A stretch of 64,000 nt of DNA from Lotus japonicus (GCF_012489685.1 NC_080046.1:64929984-64993983); one strand, 5' to 3'; counted from the stretch's first letter, positions 23,501 to 37,522 are shown. Notes: generated by a model from the letters alone, not told the origin. Numbers and translations: made by a program.

Positions 23501-24004
23501 CTTAATGATGATATTTCTTTTAAAGGTTACATGTTTCATATTTTGTGGCTTTGACACTTTCAGGTTGATTTGCTTAGAGGACAGAAGTCAGATAAAGTGG
23601 ATGTCACTTTACAGCCTGAAGAGCTGGAAGCAATGGAAAATGTTTTGCCTGCGAAGTATGATTTTTTAATAACTTCTCTGATAATTTTTAATAGCTCCTG
23701 AGTTGTATTGTGACATTGTTGGGCAATAAATTCTTACCCAAGTTACATCTGCTTGAACTATACAGGTATGAAGAAGCAAGGGAAGAAGAGAAGATGCGCA
23801 GTCAGCGTGAAGATTTTAGTGACATGGTTGCAGAGGTGGGTTAATTCACCCTTCATATCATATGGGCATGCTTATTAGCTGTTTTAATGTATCATTGTGT
23901 TTTGTTTTTAATTTTGTTGTTTTCTGGTCCAGAATGAGAAAAAGAGAAAAAGAAAAATGCAAGAAAAGGATGGCAAGTCGAAGAAGAAGGACTTCAAGTT
24001 TTAG
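17185..24004 (+). CDS. SF3B2: Splicing factor 3B subunit 2 (SF3B2/SAP145) homolog
   Basis: Eighteen exons join without a break: 17185-17379, 17742-17861, 17951-18085, 18194-18256, 18377-18484, 18951-19028, 19607-19699, 19805-19891, 20620-20721, 20810-20929, 21027-21089, 22137-22276, 23069-23150, 23249-23307, 23413-23458, 23564-23655, 23766-23835 and 23933-24004, for 574 residues. It is a core U2 snRNP SF3b protein that holds the branch-site region in the nucleus. Order: charged, Lys/Arg-rich N-terminus; DUF382 core (QICSRPDVVEVWDATASDP, LKSYRNTVPVPRHW, FQLPDFIAATGIEKIR); PSP motif (LREMKPGMLSHELKEALGM, APPPWLINMQRYGPPPSYP, LNAPIPPGASFGYHPGGWG); an acidic Glu run; and a basic Lys-rich end. Length fits the Arabidopsis gene. 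Introns hold an AT microsatellite and a solo LTR. The gene is intact. Confidence 0.96.
20528..20560. repeat. (AT)n microsatellite in SF3B2 intron 8
   Basis: Pure TA dinucleotides followed by GTATGTATGTAGAGAGAG, about 60 bases before the exon 9 splice acceptor. Confidence 0.9.
21481..21861 (+). mobile_element. Solo LTR in SF3B2 intron 11
   Basis: A 381-base unit starts TGTTAGGACTC and ends GGTTCTTATCA (TG...CA), flanked by the 5-base duplication TCCTG at 21476-21480 and 21862-21866. The end resembles Copia-type LTRs of plants. No internal retrotransposon sequence remains, so it arose by recombination between two LTRs. Confidence 0.85.
22175..22232 (+). repeat. GAG/GAA triplet run coding a Glu tract in SF3B2
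   Basis: A simple purine repeat within exon 12 codes an acidic tract of about 17 Glu/Asp residues; length may vary between alleles. Confidence 0.85.
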
Positions 24005-25033
<1,029 letters not shown>

Positions 25034-25042
25034 GAGGCTCCA

Positions 25043-25283
<241 letters not shown>

Positions 25284-25427
25284 TAGAAAAAAGGAATAGT
25301 AAATATATCTATTAGGAATTATCTTAAACCATTCGGAAGGATATCATTTCATAATTATCTATGACTGTTTTGTTTATGTCTAGCATATGACTGAATACTT
25401 GATCAAATGTGGAGGAAAGTGGGATAA

Positions 25428-25549
25428 ATGGCCGATACTACTGGAAGGATTCCTCTTTGGATAATAGGTACTGTAACTGGTATTACTGTGATCGGTTTAA
25501 TTGGTATTTTTTTTATGGTTCGTATTCCGGATTGAGATCATCCCTGTAG
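25428..25549 (+). pseudogene. psbJ: psbJ copy, frameshifted
   Basis: Starts [14 protein letters not shown]. In the T run at about 25507-25514 one T is missing compared with the frame needed for FFYGSYSGL, so translation stops at 25533 instead of the normal TAG at 25547-25549. Confidence 0.93.
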
Positions 25550-25944
25550 GAATCGGATGAATTAAGTTTTCAAAAAAAAGCGTAAGAACTCAACGGGACC
25601 CACTCGAATTCTTAAAAGAAAGAGTGTATCCCCGTTGAGTTCTTTATAATGATAATATTTTTGCTTCGTATAACATGACTCAATGGATAATCTTTTTTCC
25701 CATGTTTAAAAAAAAACTCCATTTCATTTTTTTCTAATGTTTTAAAAAATGAACTTCATTAATTGATTCAAAACACCTTATTCTTGAATAATATCTGTTG
25801 ATACTTTTTCTTTTAATTTGAAAAAAAAAAGACTAGAAAGAAGCAGAGGTATTTTCTTAATTTCTATACAGAGTAGAATTACATAATCCTAATTTTTGAA
25901 CAAAAATGTAGTTCTTTTTACAATATTTTGAGAAATCCCCGTAC

Positions 25945-26903
25945 CTAAAAATTCATTTCGGACAATTGAACCTTCTCAAATTGTTTCTTTTTAAGAACCA
26001 AAAAGATTTGTGCGAAAATAATAGATGCCAAGAAGAACAAGAGACCTTGGACACGTAACGGATCTTGAAGAACTATTTCTGCATCTCCCTGACCAAATCC
26101 ACCCACATTTGGATTACTTGTTAAAGGTTGATCAAGTTTGATGGATTCACCCTCTGAAACAACAAGTTCTGGTCCTGGAGGTATAATATCAATTACTTCA
26201 CGTCCATCCGATGCATCCACTATCGTTATTTCGTACCCCCCTTATCTTTTCGTATAATTTTGTTTATTATACCGCTCGTTGTAGCATTATAAACATTATT
26301 ATTACTCTTACTCCCGTCGGGATAAATCTGACCCATTCCCCTGCCGCCTACGTATGTAGGATATTTTAAGAAATTAACATCTCTATTAGTAGCGGGATCC
26401 GGGGGAAGAATCGGAAAGGTAATCTCACTATATTTCTGACCAGGAACAAGGCCTACCACAAGAATATTTTTTTTCGTGGGACGGTAGCTTTGAAAAGACA
26501 GATTGCCCATCTTTTCTTTAATCTCGGGCGAAATACGATAGGTGGGGGCCAATTCAAAACCCTCCGGTAAAATAAGAACAGCCCCTACATTTAAAGCGCC
26601 CCTTTTACCATTAGCAAGAACTTGTTTTACTTGCATATCATAAGGAATTCGAACAACTGCTTCAAATACAGTATCGGGAAGTACCGTTTGTGGGACCTCA
26701 ATATCCACGGGCTTATTGGCTAAATGGCAATTGGCACATACAATACGGCCAGTTGCTTCTCGCGGATTTTCATAACCTTGTTGGGCAAAAATCGGATATG
26801 CATTTGAAATGGGTGCTCGAATTATTATATATATCACGAGCAATACGGAAATGGATCGAGTAATCTCTTCCTTTATATAAGAAAAAGCATTTCTAGTTTG
26901 CAT
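25945..26903 (-). pseudogene. petA: petA (cytochrome f) copy with one-base frameshift
   Basis: The first 222 or so residues are good, with the mature N-terminus YPIFAQQ and the haem motif CANCH. At about 26235-26240 a G run is one base short, which turns KGGYEITIV into KGGTK-stop. The rest ([18 protein letters not shown] to [11 protein letters not shown], with the C-terminal membrane anchor) continues in the next frame. Confidence 0.95.
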
Positions 26904-27131
26904 GGTCCAATCATTAATTCTGATAATTTCTACAATAAAATTAGGTAGGTCACTGGCATAATTCCCTATCCATAATTCTGCTATTTACTGAAATAATTTC
27001 CTTAGAATATAGAAAGAATCGGGGTAAAAATAAAATAAAAAGAAGTAAAATTTTGAATGTTTAATATATATATTATATATATATATTGAATAAATAAACT
27101 TTATGATTTGATCGGTGGATCATTTTTTTTT

Positions 27132-27821
27132 TCAGTCATTCATTGAATGATAAATCACTACAAGTGAAGGAGATGCACGATTTAAATAACGGAAAATCCA
27201 ATATTTTAAAATTGTATCTAAAATCATTGGAAAAGTAAAAACAAGACCAGATATAATTTGATCATTCTGAATAAATCCAAAATCTTTATAGACGGACCCA
27301 ATCAGTAGTTCCCAACCATGAGTCGAATGGAACCCTATACATAAATCAGTTACTAAAAGAATAGAAAAAGCTTTTATTGTGTCACTTAAGTTATATAGGA
27401 ATTCTTGAACCCAAGAGTTAAGAATAATAAGTTCTTGATTACCTAGAATAGAATAACCACTTAGAATAATGAAATAGATTATATTTGTCGAGAAGTGCAA
27501 AATTGTATAGATACGATCTTCGTTGTGCGTCTTGATCAATTGAATTGTTTCTTTGTGGATTCCGGTACGGAGGATTTGAAGACGTGTTTCCGAATATTCC
27601 TTTAGCAGTTCATCCAAGAAGAACAGTTCCTCTAATTCCATGAATTTTTTTAGAATGCTCTTTTCTTGAATGATATTCAAGAAAATTTCGAATTGCTTAG
27701 TATTCCACCAATTAGTAACCCAATATTCCATACCTTTCTTACATGTAAAAGAGATGCACCAGGGCAAAAAGACTATAGATGTGAGAGATAGAAAGGGAAT
27801 AGATGCTTTCTTTTTTGCCAT
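27132..27821 (-). pseudogene. cemA: cemA copy (chloroplast envelope membrane protein), open
   Basis: 229 residues, the normal plastid length, from [13 protein letters not shown] to VVIYHSMND, with several hydrophobic helices. The frame is still open, which hints at a fairly recent transfer. In the nucleus it has no plastid promoter use or transit peptide, so it is taken as non-functional. Confidence 0.9.
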
Positions 27822-27959
27822 TTTTCCTCAAATGAATCCTCTAATCCATAATTAGGCATTCCCAATGGTAATATATAGATTTGGACATTTGGTGATGATT
27901 TTATGCATCAGATAAAGAACAGCATAAACAAACTGTTACTTTAGATCTTCTTCGATCAT

Positions 27960-28192
27960 TGGATTTGCCACCCCACTCATTAGAAATGTCACCCCACTTA
28001 CGGAAACTTAGTTTCCGAAATATTTCGGAAATAAGGTTTCCGAAGTATTTTTTCACTCAAAAGAAGGGTGTTACATGTATTTTGCACTACAAATCACGGA
28101 TTAATTTCGGAATATAAGATTCCGAAATAATTCGGAACTTAAAAATCCAAAAATTTGGGGTGTGAAATCTAATAGTTGGGGTGACAAATCCA
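27960..28192. mobile_element. Small inverted-repeat element with TTCCGAAA motifs
   Basis: Left end TGGATTTGCCACCCCA...ATTAGAAATGTCACCCCA; the right end reversed is TGGATTTGTCACCCCA...ATTAGATTTCACACCCCA. The interior has palindromic TTTCCGAAATATTTCGGAAA-like blocks. The layout copies that of the 263-bp MITEs at 14.7 kb though the words differ. No target duplication was seen. Confidence 0.7.
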
Positions 28193-28429
28193 GCTCTCGT
28201 TACTTTATCTCACCAATTTTCGTGGATGCTTATTATTTCTTCCTTATTCTTTTCACTGTCATATTCATGTTATACCAAGATTTCACATGAATGTTTGTCA
28301 TTGGTGTTCTGAAATTGCAAAACATAGATGTTATATAAATAGATTAGACTTGTGCTCTTATGGTGTATATATTTGGTAGTTCATATGCTGGGTTTTTCAA
28401 AATAACAGAAAAATAAAACTATAGTTATT

Positions 28430-28790
28430 TGATTTTTGCGACGAAAATATGTCCGTCGCAAACTGTTGTCAGCGTGAACTTGAGACCACTTCACGGCACA
28501 AAAATTGTTAGTGTGTTTGCGACGGATAATATATGCGTCACTATACTTGCAACGGTGAGAAATCCGTCACAAAATCCTTGTCTGCCTGATTGCGACGTAA
28601 AGTAAATCTGTCACAATGTCCTTGTAAGTGAGGTGAACTTCGCGACGGATCAAGAGATGGATTCCTTCCGTCGCAAAAGAATTTAATGGAAGGTCTTGTT
28701 TGAAATCATCCCTGTCTATTATTCGATCGCTAATTCCACATTAAAGCAAGGTTTTGTGACGGATTGGTTTTCAGTCGCAAACAACCCCAT
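28430..28790. repeat. Cluster of GCGACGGA/TCCGTCGC motifs, CACTA-like subterminal repeats
   Basis: At least eight forward or reverse copies of (T)GCGACGGA-like words in 360 bases, typical of the subterminal repeats of CACTA (En/Spm) elements. No CACTA terminus or transposase was found nearby, so this may be a decayed end. Confidence 0.55.
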
Positions 28791-29604
28791 GTTGGTAAAT
28801 TGTTTTTAAACTATATTTTTTTGGTTAATTGTTTTATTTTTTACATTATTTAAAAAAACAACTTTTGATGACCATGTATTTACGTGCTATGTATCAAATG
28901 GAATATATAAGGGAAATTCTCACATATAAAAAATCTATTAGAATGAATGCAACAAAAGATGTAAGAAATACATGGAAAAAAGTATAGAAATAAATTGTAG
29001 GAAATGAGGTGAGATATGTAATCAATAAAGCTAATGCGCATTTTAACAACTATTTAGCCGAGCAGAGTTGTTTATAAAACTATATTTGTTTGACTTTCTT
29101 TTTCCAATTTTAGTTTGGTTTTTGTACAAATAAACACATAGACATAAGAAGTAATTTGATTCAAACATATTCTCTTGCGTCATTGTCAACATAACCTTCA
29201 CATGCAGTTTTGCACCTAATGTCTAATGTCTCTCAAGTCACCACATCACTTTCATGTTATGATAAAAAATGCATATGTAGACTAAACAGTTTTTATGACC
29301 TCTCACTTATATCAAGCAATACTTGTAACAAAATATATATATGATCCTTCAAATCAACACTTTTTCTTCGTTGTAATGAGAAAACACCTTTCATAACGCT
29401 AAAATCTTAGTTTCCTGCTATTTAAAGAATATGATACAACTGTTTGCCTTTTATGAAGAGCTTCGTTACAGAGCATAAATCAATCATAAAATTTGTAATG
29501 TGATCATAGTCATTTAGAAATCAATCATAATTGTAAAATCTTGACATGAATATGTTAACTAAAAATAACAACGAACATACTAAAACATATTAAAAATAAA
29601 CAGA
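28791..29604. other. Intergenic, no gene seen
   Basis: AT-rich DNA before the F-box gene's 3' end; no element boundary recognised. Confidence 0.5.
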
Positions 29605-30723
29605 TCAATCCCATTGGAATGATGCTTGAATCCAAAATGTAAATGGTGCAGGTCGTTCCCTGAAGTCAGCGTAATGATGAAAACAGCTTCCATCCTTTAC
29701 GTTATAGATACTAAAATAAATCTCCATTGATGACTGAATATGAGGGTGGTAGTAAATAGAATCCTTTTGAAGGCAATTAGAAAAATATGAAGCAGACACC
29801 GAGAACGATGCAAATTTATCCACAAACAAAACATTGTCTCCCAAACTTTTAAGCCGCACAAGCTTTCCATTTTGCTCCTCCAATTTATACACCTGGAATT
29901 TGTAACGTGCACCCAGACCTTCACGATCTGATAATCTTCTCACCAACCACAAATCTCCCTCTAATGATTCCACCAGATAATTATAGCTAAACGCATCATG
30001 AATAACATTACCAATATCATTATCCTTGTCGTAGCTTCCTTGCAACACCATATTTGGAGTTGTCTTCTCATTACTAAAAGGATCAAAAGACATAATGTTA
30101 TTCATTTCATTCACCGCATATATCAAACCTTTGTGGAATAAAATAGCAGTGAAGAAGCATTCCGAGGGTATGTCGCTTGCCTGCAAATGAATATTTACTA
30201 TAGTCCAACACTTTTGGCTTTCTCTTTTGAAATAGATAAGGCCGTTATAAACTGCGGCGACAACATAATCATTCCCACTTGTTATGAGGTCAGCAGACAA
30301 AGTCACTTTGTAAACAGTGCAGTATTTATAACTTCTTGGTGTTGGAGGTGGCAAATGAATAGGAGCTACATTCTTAAAGGGATTTCGTAGAGTTATGCCT
30401 CTAGATTCAGTATTTTGTGTTGCAAACCAACCATGGTGGAAGCCATATAAAGACATACATTCACGCATAGGAATTTCAAAGTATGGGAAGGAGTACATTC
30501 TTTCACCTGGGATGCTATATAATCTTGTCTCTCCTTCGGCATGAAACATTAGCATAGGCAGTACATTGCTCTTGAATTGGTGGTTTTGATGGTGAATTTT
30601 TGCAGTTGACCGCCAACTCTTGCACACGGCACCGAACCAAATATGATCTATTCGTTCTTCTAAATTGTCAAGAATCAAACTAAGAGCAAGTGCATCTAAA
30701 TTTGCCCAATCTGCAGGCTCCAT
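29605..30723 (-). CDS. F-box protein with DUF295 domain
   Basis: A single exon of 372 residues. The N-terminus, WANLDALALSLILDNLEERIDHIWFGAVCKSWRS (residues 6-39 in two segments), is an F-box that would bind SKP1 in an SCF ubiquitin ligase. The middle is beta-rich with the DUF295 pattern (VYNGLIYFKRESQKCW; IYAVNEMNNIMSFDP), and the C-terminus holds the usual DUF295 block (FVDKFASFSVSA; NCLQKDSIYY; YNVKDGSCFHHY). The family is large and fast-evolving in plants; the target of this member is unknown. It ends FWIQASFQWD, the place where DUF295 proteins usually end, and no frame break is seen. Confidence 0.9.
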   Translation of the reverse strand: MEPADWANLDALALSLILDNLEERIDHIWFGAVCKSWRSTAKIHHQNHQFKSNVLPMLMFHAEGETRLYSIPGERMYSFPYFEIPMRECMSLYGFHHGWFATQNTESRGITLRNPFKNVAPIHLPPPTPRSYKYCTVYKVTLSADLITSGNDYVVAAVYNGLIYFKRESQKCWTIVNIHLQASDIPSECFFTAILFHKGLIYAVNEMNNIMSFDPFSNEKTTPNMVLQGSYDKDNDIGNVIHDAFSYNYLVESLEGDLWLVRRLSDREGLGARYKFQVYKLEEQNGKLVRLKSLGDNVLFVDKFASFSVSASYFSNCLQKDSIYYHPHIQSSMEIYFSIYNVKDGSCFHHYADFRERPAPFTFWIQASFQWD

Positions 30724-33700
30724 AGTTTAATCCAACAAAGCAGGTAAAAGTAAGGATTTAGAGAACGTATGTAAGCCTCCAATTTATAATTATATATAGT
30801 ATTGAATGTTGTTGTAATTCACTAGTATAATCAGACACCATATTTATGGTAAAGATTTCAATTCAAGATAAATCAAAATTCAAATTGATAAGCTACTATT
30901 TTAATTAGATGCATGTTAATAATAATTATTGTATTCCAAGTAACTATTCTAAGAAGTATTTTGAGAGGATTTCAAGAAGTTAAAAAAGATATAATGAAAA
31001 TATCATGATCAGATGCAAGTTCTTTGTAGTGAAGGTAGTTGAAAAAAAATCCCAAAAGATAGAAAGCTATTTGTTAAAAAAAATTGATTGAATTTGAAAA
31101 AGATCTTAATAGCTTTAGAGAAATTCTATTCAGAATAAAATCTTATCGATATTCACAAAATCATTAGGCAATCAATTATATTCTTTATCGAAACAAATTA
31201 AGGAGTTGTAGAAAAAGCAAACAATTTAAGGGAGGCCGGATGTACTATACACAAATACTTAAAAATTCACCCACTCATGTAGATCGTTCACACTTCACAA
31301 AGCCTCCATGAGGATTAAGCTACATTTTCACCCAGAAATATTAAAATATAGAAATGTCAAATTCTGTCACTTAGCCAATAAGATTAAATAAAAAAATGGT
31401 CAATTAGCCAATCAAACCTAAAAGAATATTGAAATACACATTCCAATTTGAAAGCTGCACCAATGGCCCAAATGGTTGATCAAATGGCAATTAACAAACA
31501 AACAATTGATTCGGGAGATCAATGTCTGATTACAAAACTAAAACCACGTAGTCGGCTCCACCTGTTAAGCCACCAAAGCACGCACGAGAATATTATTTTT
31601 TTCTCATGTTATCCCCGGTCATAGATTAATCTCCCAAGATTTTAGGATAACGTTAATTAGTAGCTAGATCTCTCATGATAAATCTTTTTTCCCTACGCAT
31701 TATCTAGAAATTAAACCTTAATCTAAATGCACTTAAAAAGCTCAATTATGTATCAGTTTTTCTACAAGTTCTTGGTATGGGTACGAGAATATGTTACTTT
31801 GATCCTTAACCAATTTTTTAAGTGATTATATTATAGTTTAATGTGGCGTTTTAGTTGGACAGAATAGACTCTCCCCATAGTTAAGAGAATTGAACTTAGA
31901 TTTAATTCCTTGTGTCGTTTTCATATTTGTCCGACAAATATTCTTTGTTTTGTCCTCTTGTTATTGTATTGTTTTTTTTTTTGGGTAAGCAGAGAATACA
32001 TGGGAAAGGAGAGAGATAATAAAACAAAAGGAACAGGGGAGAATACATCAGAGGAACAAATAAAAGAAAGGGAATCCTACGAAGACAAGAGACAGCACAA
32101 GTGCTTGTCCATCCTTCACACGGTTACACCTTCCAACCAAGGACAAATAGCACTCAATGAAAAGATCAAGTCTGATCTGAATATCTAATTATGCAGACAG
32201 CCTCCTTGTTCCAACTTCCAATTGCTGACAGAAAGACAGCACCACAATATCAGCAAAATTGATCCAAACATCCCTGTCAAACCCCCTTCAAACAGCACAA
32301 ACCCCAGACTAGTTACCCCACACTTCTGATGCATAATAAAGGTTCTGATACCGATTCATATATTGAAGGAGAAATGGAAATCCTTGACCTTCCCTTTTAG
32401 CCACAGCCATGCACGATGTTGGGCATTCTCCAGCGGCTCCATTCCTTCTATTGTTATTGTATTGTAATATTATAGTATCCATCACACGTATGAGAGACCC
32501 TTCACCTAACCCCAACCGACCAAGGTTTCCTTCCATGCAAGTTAATCTTTAAATATTGGTAAATGCAGTCAATCTGACAATCTGCACTGAGGTAAAGAAA
32601 GAAAGAGTTTTATCAAAAAAATTAAATTGCAATTTCATTTCTATTTTCCCCTTTTTGTTATGTTAATGAACTTCAGAACTTGCAATGCAATTCACATGGA
32701 CATTATTGAGCACGTTCCTTTCATTGTGAAAATCAAATGCTTCAGGTCCAAAAGTGTCGGCTGCTAATGATTCCTTGTATATGACACACCACCTAGTCAT
32801 TTGATTTGTCTGTAATTATTCATTTATTCAAATTTGTTCTCATGAGTTTCCACAATATATATATATGTAAATCTCTTGAAAACTACAACCATTAATATCA
32901 GGCTCTCTCTATTACTAGTTTTAGGTTACCAGAATAATATTAACTTGTTCCCCAGCTTGTATACTCTGTTTCGTTGGCTCTTCAGCAATTGAGATATTAC
33001 TTAAACATATATAATTTATGTTATTATTGCTTTAGTTAAGGAGCATGAGTCCAGATATAAAATTTAGGCTTAAATTTTAATAGAAACTTGTAATATAAAA
33101 CATTATTTTGATAAGAACTCCCTTGTTTTCAGGTTCCAATGGTCCAACTTATTTGACTCAGTTTTTTTTTCCCCATTCCTGAATCTAATATTTGACTTAG
33201 TTGTGATGTCTCTGACCATGATGTCACCCGCTCATCCACATAAGTCATAGAACTTGAGTTATCCTATAAACATCCAAACAAGTGTTGTGTGAGCAAGTAA
33301 ATTATCAAATTTGTTCTTGAACGTGTTGGATGCTGAAATGTTCATTTTTTGAATTGAGAAATAGTCCACTGTACTTATTTTGATTGTGTAAAATATCAGT
33401 TAATCCACATAATTAGATAAAACATCAATCATTTTATACAATTAGAAATTGTGAGAGGTAACGAAACCAACACTAAACATTTTCATGGACCAATTTGATC
33501 AAAGTATTAACTCAAATGCTGCATCAAACTCTCCTCTTGGCAACACCAAGTTAAGCACTATACCAATTCAATGTTTTCTCATAAACAAAAAATTATAAGA
33601 AGGCCACAAGCCAAAACTTCATTTTTAATTTTTGTGCCTAGTTAACACATCATGGATGCTTCAATCAACTCATATAGACATGAGACCTACAAGTGCATGC

Positions 33701-35228
33701 AACGTAAGATATACCCAACTTGCAACATGTAATCACATGACATAGGTACATAAATCACCAATCAGTAATGATGCTTATATATGCAAACATTATAAACACC
33801 CTACACAGTACACACACTCCAATTTTTCTCTCTTGTTCTATCTCTTCGATTACTTATCATATTTATTCATTATTTCTCTCTTCTTTTCCTTGATTTGCAA
33901 TATATGAATATCGAAGAATCATTTTCCATTATCCCCAATAGGTGTGTACATCTATTAATCTTTGTGTTGTGTCCCACAAGAAACCATGTGTTGCCAACTG
34001 TTTCTAACCTTAGTGATCTCTGCTTTCCCCTAATGCCAATCCATTTTAGAAAAACAAGACCCTAGTGTACTTGTTTTCTTTTTTGCCAACTGTGTTTGCA
34101 TTGGTTGCCAAGTACTCATCTAGTTGAATTATTATAGCATAGCATACATCTACGTTCCTTTTAGAGCCAAAACACACAGCACTATTAATGGCCTAGAACC
34201 TCCCACGTGCCAACCACCCACTTTCACCTTAGGGGTCAAGTATCTTCTCCATTTCCGATACTTGTTTGGAGAGAAAGAAAATTGAACTCCTCCTAGGTTG
34301 TGACCATAGTCTAGAAAAAAAAAATTGATGAGAAATTGCCTCCACTATGAGTACTACACATGCAATTTCAAGCAATTATTGCTGATCTTGTTTTTGTAAT
34401 TATTGCTCCTTTACAGATAGATAATACCATAAATAGATATTAGATATAGACAGATTAGAGAAAAGAACATGCTCACTACTCCTCTTCAAAACACTCCAAT
34501 TTCCTAAGACCTTCACACAGTTTGGGCTATAAGCAGCAACCTCATCCTCTAGTTAAAATCCATTTCTCTTCAACATCTTGATCATTTCAAAGGACTAAAA
34601 TTTTCCACCTCTATCATTGCATAGAAGAGAACTCTGCTTCTGATCCTGTTTTTTACTTGCTACTAGTTCTTGAAAGGGGTTGAAATTGAATTTAAGATAT
34701 GGGTTTGTGTATATAAATACTCTCATTTTCTTGATTAGGAAATATGAAGGGCTTAAATTTTAATGCCTCCAAAACCTTCACCATCAATCAACCCTATCCA
34801 TCCATCCTTCCATTTTTTTTCAGAGTTCCTATTTTAGCTCGTTGGGCCCAAGTGTTTTTTCAAAAGATACCTATATTTTTTTTTTTCATATTCTGAGGAG
34901 GGATCGGAGGGATCTCTGGTTGTTTAATTGGGCCAGGCTAACTACCAAGAAGATCCGCTTTCGCTATAGCAACTAAACTTGTGAGGGCAACAAGAGCCTT
35001 CGTGTAGATCTAACACTAAAGTCCATTAAACTATTATATGGTAATTTATGAAATTGACTAGAAAATGGTTATGTTCACATTTTTTACCCACACTTAATAG
35101 AGAAAGATAAAAGAGATAATTAAGAGATTTTATAGTTGATGTGATAGGAAAAAAAATGAATATAAAGATAAAATAACTAAAAATAAAATGGAAGGAAAAA
35201 TGATGTGTAAACATATTATAACTCAGTT
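30724..35228. other. Intergenic DNA
   Basis: No protein gene is supported. Contains a possible LINE remnant (31970-32520). 33780-34900 has leader-like CT-rich tracts but no open frame; a non-coding RNA gene cannot be excluded. Confidence 0.4.
31970..32520 (-). mobile_element. Possible LINE 3' remnant
   Basis: A poly-T run at about 31969-31982 followed by GGGTAAGCAGAGAATAC is what the 3' end of a minus-strand LINE would look like. The reverse strand up to 32520 has a broken open frame (EGQGFPFLLQYMN...) not matched to a known domain. Confidence 0.3.
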
Positions 35229-35774
35229 AGGGTCATGAAGATTGAAGAGCCTCAAGCAGTTGAGGCAATTGCCTTAGGCCTCCAAAAAATAATAATCAGT
35301 AGTTAGGCCCCAAAAATAATAAATAGTATCTATATAGTATTACAGTATATATTATTGAGATTTGAGAGATAATAAAACATTGAAAAATCAGGTCATATTC
35401 ATTGTAACGTAGACAATGCAATGTGCGAACTAGAAGTGCAATATGGACAATGCAACTTTGCCAATTATTAGTAGTAGTGTTTGTATTAGTAAATTTACAT
35501 TTTCCAAAAAATAAATAAATAAAATATCCTTTATTTTTACATTTCTAAAATTAAAAAAATAATTTGTGCTTAATCATAACCCTTAGTTTTTTTATGACTT
35601 TTATACCTATAGTATTGTAAAAGTTTGCTCTTCACTCATTATTTCTTCTCTTAAAAAAAGTTTTCATTGTTTCAACCTTGAAGTGAATTATTAAAGGAGA
35701 TATTTGATATCAAAATGTTGCAAAATCTCTTAACATTTTCGTCTTAGCCCCAAAATGTATGTACACGACCCTGA
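35229..35774. mobile_element. hAT-like non-autonomous element
   Basis: Starts AGGGTCATGAAG and ends TACACGACCCTG (imperfect inverted ends), flanked by ACTCAGTT and GCTCAGTT (7 of 8 bases match). 546 bases, no open frame. Confidence 0.5.
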
Positions 35775-35782
35775 GCTCAGTT

Positions 35783-36481
35783 GATTAAGGGTCAAAGTAA
35801 CTTAGTGGGCTTTGTTTGAGCTACCTATAAGAGTAGTGTTGTCAAGTGGCACTATCGATAAGGTTATTTTTTGATATCCTTTCGCACTTGAATTATTAAT
35901 GAATGTAGCACTCTTTTATGAATTATTACTATGAAATACTAACTACGTTGCACACAATCCGTATTTAAATACATACTAACTTTGTTTCTGAAGAGAGGAA
36001 GATTCAAGAATCAATTCAGGAGAGGAGATAACGATGTTTACTTTCTGTTATAGAAAAAAAAATACACACTAACATTGAATAGGTGTTTTCCCATAATTAT
36101 TAAGAAAAAGTATCTAATTGAAGATCATATTCATTTTATTGTAAGTGGAATGTCATGTCTACAAAACTGTAAATAATTTGCATACAACATGCATGCACTT
36201 TTTCTAAGGTTTTTATCGTGACATATGGATAATATCTACTATAAGAATTGAAGAGTAAAAAATAATGAATGTGATATGATAAAAAAGAAATAAAGATAAA
36301 ATTTTAGTGAATGATGACTGTAATATTTAGATGTCTACAAATTATCATTCACATTTAATAATAATCGAAATTGCAAGAAAATTACTTTGATCACACATGC
36401 AAGACGTTTTTCTCATGGATGCAGTTAAAATTCAATATGTTTTCATTCACACTTTTTCTACATTTGTACAAAGTAAGATAA
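35783..36481. other. Intergenic, no gene seen
   Basis: AT-rich sequence between two small elements. Confidence 0.5.
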
Positions 36482-36490
36482 ATAAAGAAA

Positions 36491-36687
36491 GAGTTTAATG
36501 GATATGCACTGACAGTGTAAAAAAATGGTTTTACACAGACATCCAATTGAATTCCGCCAAATTAGAAAATATTTTATTCTTTTAATTAAAATTAAAGTCA
36601 AATATAATTATCTTTCCTATGTGGCATGGTTTGATTGGATGACTGTTAAACTATTTTACATTATCCGTGCATATCCATTAAACTCTC
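36491..36687. mobile_element. 197-bp MITE with 9-bp target duplication
   Basis: Left end GAGTTTAATGGATATGCAC; the right end is its inverse (GTGCATATCCATTAAACTC plus two bases). Flanked by ATAAAGAAA at 36482-36490 and 36688-36696. The 9-base duplication points to Mutator-type mobilisation. Confidence 0.8.
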
Positions 36688-37522
36688 ATAAAGAAATTGA
36701 AGAAAATTATGTGATAGAAATATAAAAGAAAGATAAGAAGAAATGATACGTTTTTTATCATAATGTATGAAAGAGAACTAAAAGTGAATGAACGAATAAA
36801 AAAATAATATACAAAACGCATTATTCACGTGCTGTCTCATCGACACGTTTAATTAAAGACAGGCCCAATAAATTAATAATATACTGACAAGGTATCCGAC
36901 AAAAAGTGATCAATAAGACAGAAGGTATTAAATTTTTTAACGTACATGTATTAATCAAGGCTACCTGTTTTTCAAAAATAAAATTATGGCCACCAGAAAA
37001 TACATTAATGTGAAGAACTCTGATTGACTTTGTATAATTAAACTATACTCTCTGTTCCACAAAGATTGATATATGAATAGTAAGATGATAATTATTAATT
37101 CTATAATGTTACTATATAGTACCCTTATTTAATTTTATCAGTACTATGTGCAACAATTAAAATTTACTTGGATAGAGGAGAATTTAGTTAATAAAGAATA
37201 GATGTAGTTGGTTGATATTATAGGTGATAAGTGAGAAAAGTTTTATTAAATGAGGATATATGTAGAAAAAAATTAGCAAAAATGCATTTGCTTTCTAAAA
37301 CAACTAACATTTTAGAATATTAAAAGAAAATCCAATACAACAATTCTTCTAGAATGGAGGGACTAGGGAGTAACAACTAAAATTTTCAATGAGCATTAGT
37401 TTGAATACCTCCTCCTATTGTTTTGATACAATTATTTTTCCTCATAAAGATACAATTAAAGGTCGGTCATCCAATCTCATGAATTATGCTCACCAATTGA
37501 AATATCATCGTGACTCAGACGA

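Noticed and set aside
25945..27821. petA and cemA as working genes
   Set aside because: They lie in a nuclear chloroplast-DNA copy; petA is frameshifted and neighbours are damaged.
34880..34990. Possible microRNA gene (GAGGAGGGATCGGAGGGATC)
   Set aside because: Does not match a known plant miRNA and no long complementary arm was seen nearby.
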